Below are positions 1 through 5,767 of a DNA stretch of 5,863 bases, in pieces. The stretch is from Faecalibacterium prausnitzii (GTDB lineage Bacteria; Bacillota; Clostridia; Oscillospirales; Ruminococcaceae). Under the pieces are notes generated by a model. That model was not told the DNA's origin and searched no databases. It was given only the letters and a program-made list of their open reading frames with translations. A program made the translations under genes and the position numbers. The stretch's first letter is position 1, and each line of letters opens with the position of its first letter. The DNA lies in contig DCCL01000219.1 of NCBI GenBank assembly GCA_002313795.1, forward strand, positions 1-5,863, written 5' to 3'.

Positions 1-756
1 GGCTTCGGCATGACGGTGCAGGACAAGAACGCCCCTGACCTCGTGCCCCTCTATCGGCTGTCCAATGAGATGGGAATGGAGTTTGCGACTGCCACTCTTC
101 ACAACAGCTTCTATTTCGTTGAGGCCAAGAACATCATCCACGACCGCCCCATGGTGGCAAAGAATTTCGAAAACCTCATCAATGAGCTGCTGCGGAGCAA
201 CTCCCCCAAGAAGTGGTTCCGCGCCTACTTCAACCACGGCCTCATCAATTATCTTTACGGCCAGAAGCGTCTGCTGCCCTGCGACATGAGCTTCGATACC
301 TTCTTCATCGACCCCTACGGCGATGTCATGCCCTGCAACGGCACCAAGGATAAGGAGGTCATGGGCAATCTGAACACCCAGAGCTGGGACGAGCTGTGGA
401 GCAGCCCCGAGGCCGAGGCTGTCCGCGCCAAGGTGCGCCACTGCGACCGCAACTGTTGGATGATCGGCTCGGTGTCTCCGGCCATGCACAAGTATATCTG
501 GAAGCCGGCTTTCTGGGTGCTGGTGCACAAGTTCAAGGCTCTTTTTACCAAGACGCCCTACAGTATGTATGAGCTGAAGATCTGCCGCGATTACCGCGAC
601 GGCAAGGTGACGAAGGAAGAGCTGGACCGCTGCTCTACCTGCGACCTGACCTGCGTTGTCAACAACGGCCTGAGCGCTGCTTCGCAGGAACAGCTGAAAC
701 ATAAGTCCGGCGAGGAGATCGTGGACGCGGATATCGCAAGCCAGATGAAGCAGTAA
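1..756 (+). CDS. Radical SAM protein with C-terminal SPASM domain (5' end outside window)
   Basis: The reading frame is open from base 1, so the N-terminal part, including the CxxxCxxC motif that binds the SAM-cleaving [4Fe-4S] cluster, lies outside the window. Numbering from the ATG at base 10, residues 1-35 look like the end of a radical SAM barrel (TVQDKNAPDL, then a LHNSFYF strand). A SPASM-type segment follows: C91-X12-G104-X4-C109 around FFIDPYGDVMPC, then MGNLNTQSWDELW (118-130), then C145-X3-C149-W. The C-X12-G-X4-C part fits the published SPASM pattern (C-X9-15-G-X4-C). The CX2C expected before the last cysteine pair is absent, and a separate C208-X2-C211-X3-C215 set lies near the C-terminus. 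SPASM enzymes carry auxiliary iron-sulfur clusters and modify peptides, proteins or small molecules by radical chemistry. The substrate here is unknown. The gene ends 10 bases before a glycosyltransferase gene, so a role in surface-glycan assembly is inferred from context only. Confidence 0.86.
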   Translation, partial: GFGMTVQDKNAPDLVPLYRLSNEMGMEFATATLHNSFYFVEAKNIIHDRPMVAKNFENLINELLRSNSPKKWFRAYFNHGLINYLYGQKRLLPCDMSFDTFFIDPYGDVMPCNGTKDKEVMGNLNTQSWDELWSSPEAEAVRAKVRHCDRNCWMIGSVSPAMHKYIWKPAFWVLVHKFKALFTKTPYSMYELKICRDYRDGKVTKEELDRCSTCDLTCVVNNGLSAASQEQLKHKSGEEIVDADIASQMKQ

Positions 757-766
757 GGGGGAGCCC

Positions 767-1921
767 ATGAAGATACTCATCGTCCGCCCCTGGCCCAGCG
801 TTCTGGATGTGCGGAAGAACACCTACAATATTCAGGAAGTGGGTCTGGCAAAAGCCCTTACCCGCCGGGGCCACCCCACCGATATCCTCTTCTGGACGGA
901 CGGGGATGAGATGACGGTGGAGATCCCGGTGGAGGGGGCAAAGCCCATCCGGGTGTTCTACCGCCACGGGAAAGTCGTGCTCAAAAATGTCTGGTTCTCC
1001 GGGCAGGATGCGCTCTTTGCTCAGTACGATGTGCTGCAGTCGGCAGAATATAACCAGATATTCTCCTGGCATCTGGCCGGAAAATATCCGGACAAGACCG
1101 TCATCTATCACGGCCCCTATTATTCGCCCTTCAACCGGAACTATAACCGGATGTGTAAAGTGTTCGACGCCTTTTTCGTGGGACGCTACCGCCGCCTTGG
1201 CACCCGTTTCCTGACCAAGAGCGAGCTGGCCCGGAAGTTCCTGCTCTCGAAAAAGCTTTCGCCGGAGCAGGTCACGACCGTGGGCGTCGGCATCGATGCA
1301 GAGCTGCTGAAAGATCGTCCGGACGCCGGGCACACCGAACTGGAAGAGAAGATGCGGGCTCAGAAAAAGGGCCTGAAGCTGCTCGATATCGGCCGCATTG
1401 AGCCGAGACGCGGCCCCTTCTTCCTGCTGGATGTCCTGACGGAAGTGCGCCGGAAAGACCCGGACGCCTGCCTGTATCTCATCGGCGACGGCGACGCAGA
1501 ATATGTATCCGATGTAAAAACCGCCTTGCAGGAAAAGGGGCTGGAGGGCTGCGTGTTCTGGCAGAAAAAAGCCCCTCAGTACCAGATGAAGGGGGTCTAT
1601 CAGCAGGCAGATTTCTTCCTGCTGCCCACGGAATATGAGATCTTTGGCATGGTGCTGCTGGAAGCCATGTTCTTCCGCCGGGTGGTGCTCACCACCCCCA
1701 ACGGCGGCGCGGATATGCTGCTGCGCAGCGGGGAAAACGGCCTTGTGCTGGAAAAGGATGACCCGGCCTGCTGGGCACAGGCCCTGCTGGAGGTGGCCGC
1801 TGACCCGGAAAAGAAGGCCTGGATGGAACAGGCCGCCTATGAGACGGTCATCCATGAGAACACCTGGGATGCGCTGGCAGACCGGTTCCTGAATGTCTAT
1901 AAGGAGGAAAAAAATGTGTGA
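767..1921 (+). CDS. GT4-type (GT-B fold) glycosyltransferase
   Basis: This is a complete 384-residue protein, the usual length for a retaining GT4-family enzyme that moves a sugar from a nucleotide-sugar donor to an acceptor on the cytoplasmic side. The N-terminal half starts MKILIVRPWP and carries a typical QEVGLAKALTRRGH helix (23-36). The C-terminal donor-binding half begins near 203 with LLDIGRIEPRRG (205-216), then YLIGDGD (237-243). The EX7E motif is E291-IFGMVLL-E299, followed by the NGG loop at 312-314. A GVGID segment (173-177) marks the linker between the two halves. No signal peptide or membrane segment is evident. The ATG follows a purine-rich site (GGGGGAG, 757-763) and lies 10 bases after the radical SAM stop codon. 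The 3' end overlaps the next gene by 8 bases, which implies translational coupling. It is GC-rich (42 of 60 bases in 1681-1740 by hand count). Donor and acceptor cannot be assigned. Confidence 0.94.
   Translation: MKILIVRPWPSVLDVRKNTYNIQEVGLAKALTRRGHPTDILFWTDGDEMTVEIPVEGAKPIRVFYRHGKVVLKNVWFSGQDALFAQYDVLQSAEYNQIFSWHLAGKYPDKTVIYHGPYYSPFNRNYNRMCKVFDAFFVGRYRRLGTRFLTKSELARKFLLSKKLSPEQVTTVGVGIDAELLKDRPDAGHTELEEKMRAQKKGLKLLDIGRIEPRRGPFFLLDVLTEVRRKDPDACLYLIGDGDAEYVSDVKTALQEKGLEGCVFWQKKAPQYQMKGVYQQADFFLLPTEYEIFGMVLLEAMFFRRVVLTTPNGGADMLLRSGENGLVLEKDDPACWAQALLEVAADPEKKAWMEQAAYETVIHENTWDALADRFLNVYKEEKNV
1901..1907 (+). promoter_or_regulatory. Strong ribosome binding site that fixes the start at 1914
   Basis: AAGGAGG lies 6 bases before the ATG at 1914 and inside the last codons of the upstream GT4 gene. 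It favours 1914 over an in-frame ATG at 1893, which would add seven residues and has no such site. The choice gives a start/stop overlap of 8 bases with the upstream gene. Confidence 0.85.
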
Positions 1922-2846
1922 GCTTTCCGTCATGATACCAGTCTATAATGCGGCACGGTATCTGAAACAATGTATGGACTCGCTCCAAGAACCCTATCGG
2001 GACGATATAGAGTTTATCTTTGTAGATGATGGCTCTACAGACGGCTCCGGAGAAATGTGCGAAGCTTATGCCAAGCACGATTCCCGCATTCGTGTCATTC
2101 ATCAGAAAAATGCGGGCCCATCGGAGGCAAGAAATCGGGGAGAAGCAGAAGCAAGAGGAAAATACCTCTTTTTTGTCGATAGTGACGATATGCTGACAGA
2201 AGGGGCACTGGGAGAGATCATGAATATTCTGTATGAAAAATCCCCCGATGTGCTGCGGATTCATAGAGCAAACGACTGTCTTTCTCTTCCCCCAAATTGC
2301 GTAAGAGAACAATATACGGAAGAAAGCGCAGAAGATTATTATTGTAAGAATCTGTATAATGGAACATTAGAGACTGCGCCCCATTATCATATTGTAAAGA
2401 CTGAGATCCTTCAAAAAAATAAAGTTCGTTTCCCCAAAGGGATTCTACACGAAGATGAATATTGGACGCCGATGATGCTGGCTCATGCCCGAACAGTGTG
2501 TGACAGCGGGCTGAAATGTTATGTGTACCGAAACGATAACCTCACATCAGTAACACATACGCCAGGAACAAAAGAGCAGCGGGCCAATGACCGTTTGAAG
2601 GTAAGCATGCTCCTTGCAGAGCAGCTTCCTTCTCTGGATATGGCGCAGCGGATGGAATCAGCATTCTGCGATAATATTGCAGCGCAGTATATGTTCGCTG
2701 TATTCTATGGAGAGCTGTATCGGAAAAAGGCCATTGACCGGAGCTTCCCGATGAGGTATGCGAGAACACCAAGGTATCGGGTAAAAGCAGCGCTGTTCTG
2801 GTTATCGCCGGGACTGGTATGCTGGATGCGTGGGAAGCTGAAGTGA
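1914..2846 (+). CDS. GT2-type (GT-A fold) glycosyltransferase, first of a tandem pair
   Basis: This is a complete 310-residue inverting GT2-family enzyme. From the chosen start, SVMIPVYNAARYLKQC (5-20) is the first strand and helix of the nucleotide-binding fold, VDDGSTDGS (37-45) binds the nucleotide, and FVDSDD (87-92) contains the DXD-type metal-binding acidic residues. HQKNAGPSEARN (63-74) is the usual loop between them. A later PKGILHEDEYW segment (174-184) has the ED pair often found in the acceptor/catalytic region of this family. The C-terminal 20 residues alternate hydrophobic and basic residues (ALFWLSPGLVCWMRGKLK) and may rest on the membrane. The gene is markedly AT-richer than its upstream neighbour (20 of 60 G+C in 2341-2400). 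It likely acts with the next GT2 in extending one repeat unit. The sugar is not predictable. Confidence 0.93.
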   Translation: MCELSVMIPVYNAARYLKQCMDSLQEPYRDDIEFIFVDDGSTDGSGEMCEAYAKHDSRIRVIHQKNAGPSEARNRGEAEARGKYLFFVDSDDMLTEGALGEIMNILYEKSPDVLRIHRANDCLSLPPNCVREQYTEESAEDYYCKNLYNGTLETAPHYHIVKTEILQKNKVRFPKGILHEDEYWTPMMLAHARTVCDSGLKCYVYRNDNLTSVTHTPGTKEQRANDRLKVSMLLAEQLPSLDMAQRMESAFCDNIAAQYMFAVFYGELYRKKAIDRSFPMRYARTPRYRVKAALFWLSPGLVCWMRGKLK

Positions 2847-2856
2847 CGAGCGATAG

Positions 2857-2863
2857 AAGGAGG
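2857..2863 (+). promoter_or_regulatory. Strong ribosome binding site that fixes the start at 2870
   Basis: AAGGAGG lies 6 bases before the ATG at 2870. The longer in-frame ATG at 2819 would overlap the preceding GT2 gene by 28 bases and add 17 residues (beginning MLDAWEAE) that lie before the normal GT2 first strand, so it is not used here. Confidence 0.85.
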
Positions 2864-2869
2864 GTCTCT

Positions 2870-3910
2870 ATGTCTGAAGAAAATAAACCGGAAATAAGTG
2901 TCATCGTTCCTGTTTACCGAGTGGAAAAATATCTGAGACAATGTGTGGAGAGCATCCGGGCGCAGACATTCCGACAGCTGGAAATTATTCTGGTCGATGA
3001 CGGTTCGCCGGATGGCTGTCCGGCATTGTGTGATGAGCTGGCGCAGGAAGATGCGAGGATACGGGTCATCCATCAGAAGAACGGCGGTGTTTCTGCTGCG
3101 AGAAACACAGGTATCAATGCGGCGGAAGGCGGCTGTATTGCATTTGTGGATTCGGATGATTTCATTGCACCAGAGATGTATGAGATACTCTATCGTGAAT
3201 TGAAGCAGAACAGCGCAGATGTGGCAGTCTGCAGCTACCAGGAAGTTACAGAACAGGGAACGCCAAGTGTTCACGAAAAGGCTGGACAGATGCAGAAAGC
3301 GGAGATGAGCGGCCTGGAATTTGTCTATGCATTGGCAAAACATAATACTGGACCATATGTGTTGCCAACGAATAAGTTGTACAGAAAAGAAGTGTTCTCA
3401 TCTGTCCGTTATCCGGAAGGAAAACTGTATGAGGATATGCTGATATTTATGCCGCTGTTTTCTCCATGCGAAAAGGTAGTTGTTTGTCCGCAGGTACTGT
3501 ATTTTTACCGGAAGAGACCGGGTTCCACCACGACTCGGAAGGCAACAACAAATCATCTGACAAATGTGGATGGAAGTTATGCTTATTTCTGTTTTCTGAA
3601 GGTACACGGGAAGACAGAACTATTGCCATATGCAGAGAAAAAAGTATTTGGTGCACTCGTGGATACATACTGCTTTGCATTATCTCCGAGTGACCGGAAA
3701 AGTGAACCGGCTCAGAAAGCTTGCAAAATGCAGATGGAGTGTGTTCGGACTCTTTGGGCTGAAAAACAGCTTTCTCTGGTAAAAGCTTTGCGAACCTTTC
3801 TTTTTCAGAAGGTCAACCCAGTCTATCGATTGCTGCGTAAGGGCCAGCTCTGGTATATAGATCGGAGAGACCAGCGGTTATGGAGGAAACACCATGACCA
3901 ACGTATATAA
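2870..3910 (+). CDS. GT2-type (GT-A fold) glycosyltransferase, second of a tandem pair
   Basis: This is a complete 346-residue GT2 enzyme. Key segments are ISVIVPVYRVEKYLRQC (9-25), LVDDGSPDG (41-49), HQKNGGVSAARN (68-79) and FVDSDD (92-97) with the metal-binding acidic residues. A PEGKLYEDM segment (182-190) is equivalent to the PKGILHEDEYW region of the preceding gene. The C-terminal tail (about 303-346) is strongly basic and amphipathic (KALRTFLFQ, then many Arg/Lys/Trp), consistent with peripheral membrane attachment. It is a divergent paralogue of the upstream GT2: the donor-side motifs match closely while the second half differs, so the two probably act on different acceptors. It lies 23 bases after that gene. 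Its last 17 bases overlap the ATG of the decayed GT2 downstream. It is AT-rich compared with the cluster flanks (23 of 60 G+C in 3421-3480). Donor and acceptor are unknown. Confidence 0.93.
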   Translation: MSEENKPEISVIVPVYRVEKYLRQCVESIRAQTFRQLEIILVDDGSPDGCPALCDELAQEDARIRVIHQKNGGVSAARNTGINAAEGGCIAFVDSDDFIAPEMYEILYRELKQNSADVAVCSYQEVTEQGTPSVHEKAGQMQKAEMSGLEFVYALAKHNTGPYVLPTNKLYRKEVFSSVRYPEGKLYEDMLIFMPLFSPCEKVVVCPQVLYFYRKRPGSTTTRKATTNHLTNVDGSYAYFCFLKVHGKTELLPYAEKKVFGALVDTYCFALSPSDRKSEPAQKACKMQMECVRTLWAEKQLSLVKALRTFLFQKVNPVYRLLRKGQLWYIDRRDQRLWRKHHDQRI

Positions 3911-4287
3911 CGTCTGGCAGCTGCTGCCCCGCCTGCATCGCCTCGGTGCTGGCACAGACCGCGAAAAACTTTGAAGTCCTGCTGATAGACGACGGCAGCA
4001 CCGACGGCTCCGGAAAGCTCTGCGAGGAATACGCAGCGCAGGATGCCCGCATCCGGGTGCTCCATAAGGAAAACGGTGGGCAGGGCACGGCCCGGGATAT
4101 GGGCCTTGACCACGCTCAGGGAGAGTACATCTGCTATCTGGATTCGGATGATGAGATGCTGCCCGCCCTGAGAGGGGCGTACACCTACGAGGAGTTTTGG
4201 AAGAACTTCCGCAAGGCCAAATATGAGTCGGTGCCCTAGGTGCGGATGTGCGGCCGGGATGACCGGATGCGGAAAAAAGCAGAATAA
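3894..4287 (+). pseudogene. Decayed GT2 glycosyltransferase (5' lesion, internal deletion, premature stop)
   Basis: A good ribosome binding site (GGAGG, 3882-3886) precedes an ATG at 3894, but that frame reads MTNVYN and then runs to a TGA at 3972. The GT2-like protein continues in the +1 frame from about 3913: SGSCCPACIASVLAQTAKNF, LLIDDGSTDGS (about 3976-4008), HKENGGQGTARD, then YLDSDDEMLP (about 4135-4164). The first strand usually written SVIIPVYN is missing or scrambled. After the DXD motif the protein jumps directly to LRGAYTYEEFWKNFRKAKYE and stops at TAG 4237-4239. The same frame then reads on through VRMCGRDDRMRKKAE to TAA at 4285-4287, so the TAG is probably premature. Roughly 200 residues expected in a GT2 of about 320 residues, including the ED-containing acceptor region, are absent. 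Composition is GC-rich (37 of 60 in 4021-4080), unlike the two GT2 genes just upstream. A product starting at the internal GTG 3946 (97 residues) is possible but would lack both ends of the fold. Confidence 0.83.
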
Positions 4288-4291
4288 CAAC

Positions 4292-4337
4292 AGAACACCC
4301 CGATGCTTCACGTTTCCGTGGAGCGCCGGGGTGTTCT
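4292..4337. terminator. Long hairpin, probable bidirectional terminator between convergent genes
   Basis: AGAACACCCCG (4292-4302) pairs perfectly with CGGGGTGTTCT (4327-4337). Inside it, GCTTCACG (4305-4312-region) pairs with CGTGGAGC with one G-T wobble around a TTTC loop, separated from the outer stem by a two-by-two internal loop. The plus-strand exit is moderately T-rich (TTGCATTATTT). The minus-strand exit reads TGTTGTTATT and then a run of six T after a short gap. The hairpin begins 5 bases after the pseudogene's last possible stop and lies 5 bases beyond the stop codon of the minus-strand GT4 gene, as expected for a shared terminator. Confidence 0.8.
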
Positions 4338-4341
4338 TGCA

Positions 4342-5460
4342 TTATTTCTGGTAGAGTCTGAGGGTCTCGTCCACGATTTTATCCCAGGGGAACCGGGTGC
4401 AGACATACTCTGCCGCCAGCCACTTGAACATCCGGATGGCATTGGGGTGCTCGATGGCATAGGTGAGCTTCTGTGTCAGGTCGACTACATCGCCCTTGTG
4501 AAAGGTCAGGCCATTGTCATGGACGACATTGGTGCATTCATCGATGTCTGAGGTGACGACACAGTTGCCGTAGCTCATGGCTTCCAGCAGGCAGAGGGGC
4601 ATTCCCTCAAGGTCGCTGGGCAGGACGAAGAGATAGGCGTTGCTGTAAAGCTCTTCCCGCAGCTGGCCGTCCACGAAGCCGGTGAAGATGATGCGCTCGT
4701 CCCCGCCGGCCTGTTCCTTCAGCTGGTCGATGTACCACTGACTGTCGGAGGAGCCGCCTGCAATGACCAGCTTTTTGTCGGTATGGAGCTGCTTGAAGGC
4801 GTCCACCAGATAGTGACAGCCTTTCTCAGGCACCATGCGGCCCAGATAGAGGATATAAGAGTCCGGTTCAAGGCCGTACCGCTCCCGGATGAGCTGGGCC
4901 GGAACGCGCACCGCCGGGTTGACGCCGTTGGGAATGTAGTTGGTGGCCCGGCCATAGGTGTCCTGAAAATATTTCTGGGTGCTGTGGTTGAGCACGATGA
5001 TCTCATGGGCACACTTCACGCCCACCTTCTCGCCCAGATGGATGTACCAGGAACCGAAGGAGCCCTTCCATTTGTCCCGGGCCCAGTCCAGACCGTGGAT
5101 GGTCAGGATGACCCGTTTGCCCATCAGACGGGGGAGCCAGCAGAAGACAGCCGGGCCCTCGGCGTGGACATGAACCACATCGTAGGGGCCAAACGCAGCC
5201 GCCAGACACCCAAAGAAGCTGGATGTGACCGCCGCAAGTCCCTTGCGGTCGATGGTGGGCACCTGTTTGAGACGAATGCCGCGATATTCGTCCAGATGTT
5301 CCGTATCATATTCTTTTCCGCTGACATGATGGCCGGCGCGGTTGTAGCAGGTGACGCTGTGGCCGCGCGTGACCATCCGCGCAGCCAGCTCCTCTACCAC
5401 GACCTCGATCCCGCCTTCATGGGAGGGGACACGCTTGTGTCCAACCATAGCGATCCGCAT
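4342..5460 (-). CDS. GT4-type (GT-B fold) glycosyltransferase, convergent to the operon
   Basis: This is a complete 372-residue GT4-family enzyme. The N-terminal half opens MRIAMVGHKRVPSHEGGIEV, with the glycine-rich GG-I-E loop at 16-19 followed by an EELAARMVTRGH helix. This opening resembles the GxKGxPxxYGGFE pattern of DUF1972-type rhamnosyltransferases, but only loosely. VVHVHAEGP (95-103) and TIHGLDWARDKW (120-131) follow. The donor half carries YIPNGVNP (175-182), YLGRMVPEKG (205-214), the EX7E motif E285-GMPLCLL-E293, and SDIDE (304-308). No membrane segment is visible. The start is the most upstream possible: an in-frame TGA lies at 5479-5481 with no start codon between. The only nearby Shine-Dalgarno-like sequence, GAGAAGG (5474-5480), is 13 bases away, which is long. 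A predicted promoter lies at 5563-5591, so it is transcribed separately from the plus-strand cluster and from lepA. It is probably part of the same glycan pathway. Its sugar is unknown. Confidence 0.94.
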   Translation of the reverse strand: MRIAMVGHKRVPSHEGGIEVVVEELAARMVTRGHSVTCYNRAGHHVSGKEYDTEHLDEYRGIRLKQVPTIDRKGLAAVTSSFFGCLAAAFGPYDVVHVHAEGPAVFCWLPRLMGKRVILTIHGLDWARDKWKGSFGSWYIHLGEKVGVKCAHEIIVLNHSTQKYFQDTYGRATNYIPNGVNPAVRVPAQLIRERYGLEPDSYILYLGRMVPEKGCHYLVDAFKQLHTDKKLVIAGGSSDSQWYIDQLKEQAGGDERIIFTGFVDGQLREELYSNAYLFVLPSDLEGMPLCLLEAMSYGNCVVTSDIDECTNVVHDNGLTFHKGDVVDLTQKLTYAIEHPNAIRMFKWLAAEYVCTRFPWDKIVDETLRLYQK

Positions 5461-5544
5461 CGATGTATCAGAACCTTCTCATTGAATTGAACTGCCGCCC
5501 TCCTGAAGAAAATGAAAAATTGTCAAAAACTTACAAAAAACGGC

Positions 5545-5560
5545 ATACAACAGTTTGTAT
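5545..5560. promoter_or_regulatory. Palindrome ATACAA-N4-TTGTAT at the expected transcription start
   Basis: A perfect 6-base inverted repeat with a 4-base spacer begins 3 bases downstream (in minus-strand sense) of the predicted -10 box, so it covers the likely start site. That position is typical of repressor operators. No matching regulator is encoded in the window, and a chance palindrome in AT-rich DNA is possible. Confidence 0.4.
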
Positions 5561-5562
5561 TT

Positions 5563-5591
5563 ATTCTACACAATAAAATAACAGGGGTCAA
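5563..5591 (-). promoter_or_regulatory. Predicted sigma-A-type promoter for the minus-strand GT4 gene
   Basis: On the minus strand, TTGACC (5586-5591) and TAGAAT (5563-5568) each match the consensus at five of six bases and are separated by exactly 17 bases. The expected start is near 5556, which gives a leader of about 95 bases before the ATG at 5460. It lies downstream of the lepA terminator, so it fits as the gene's own promoter. Confidence 0.62.
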
Positions 5592-5665
5592 GGTTTCGAA
5601 AGAGAACTTTGTGCGGGATGGTGAAAAGATAGCAAAAAGATGAAAACAAAAGAAAAAAATCTCAG

Positions 5666-5682
5666 GAATTTGGCTAAAATTC
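5666..5682. repeat. Short AT-rich dyad GAATTT-GGCTA-AAATTC
   Basis: A perfect 6-base inverted repeat with a 5-base loop, about 75 bases upstream of the predicted -35 box. It could be a regulator site or a minor structure in lepA read-through RNA. It is weak and may be chance. Confidence 0.25.
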
Positions 5683-5721
5683 TTAACCGCAAAACAGACC
5701 GTATAAAGCGGAAGAAAAATG

Positions 5722-5757
5722 AAAAACAAAAAGCCCCTCTCAGGCGGTGAGAGGGGC
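5722..5757 (-). terminator. Intrinsic terminator downstream of lepA
   Basis: GCCCCTCTCA (5733-5742) and TGAGAGGGGC (5748-5757) form a perfect 10-base-pair stem with a 5-base loop. On the minus strand the stem is followed by TTTTTGTTTTT, the classic U tract. It starts 10 bases after the lepA stop codon. Confidence 0.92.
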
Positions 5758-5767
5758 AGAGTAAAGA

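Larger units (their letters stand above)
5461..5767. other. AT-rich intergenic region between lepA and the minus-strand GT4 gene
   Basis: This 307-base stretch is A-rich on the plus strand and holds no convincing gene. From the lepA side it contains the lepA terminator, a weak dyad at 5666-5682, a predicted promoter with an overlapping palindrome at 5545-5591, and an approximately 95-base leader running to the GT4 start. The only open frame longer than 60 codons here (5523-5729, minus) is a phenylalanine-rich read-through of the A tracts and looks non-coding. Confidence 0.75.

Noticed and set aside
1893..1913. Upstream ATG as the start of the first GT2
   Set aside because: It lies before the AAGGAGG at 1901-1907 and would encode seven basic residues ahead of the normal GT2 start. 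The ATG at 1914 is ideally spaced.
659..1933. 424-codon minus-strand open frame opposite the plus-strand GT4 gene
   Set aside because: It lies antisense to a protein with clear GT4 motifs (EX7E, IGDGD, GRIEPRRG). Its own translation shows no recognisable family and looks like the complement of GC-rich codons.
3894..3974. Programmed ribosomal frameshift that would rescue the GT2 relic
   Set aside because: No slippery heptamer or downstream structure is evident at 3905-3915, the first GT2 strand is still missing after any shift, and a large internal deletion and premature TAG follow.
3823..4342. Minus-strand open frames across the decayed GT2
   Set aside because: They are antisense to GT2 motifs in GC-rich sequence, their translations are low in recognisable domain features, and they would start inside the convergent terminator.
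4783..5490. 235-codon plus-strand open frame opposite the minus-strand GT4 gene
   Set aside because: It is the antisense shadow of a gene with intact GT4 motifs, has no suitable promoter or ribosome binding site, and resembles no family I know.
5523..5729. 68-codon minus-strand open frame in the intergenic region
   Set aside because: Phenylalanine-rich translation of A tracts, no ribosome binding site. It starts within the lepA terminator T tract and crosses the predicted GT4 promoter.
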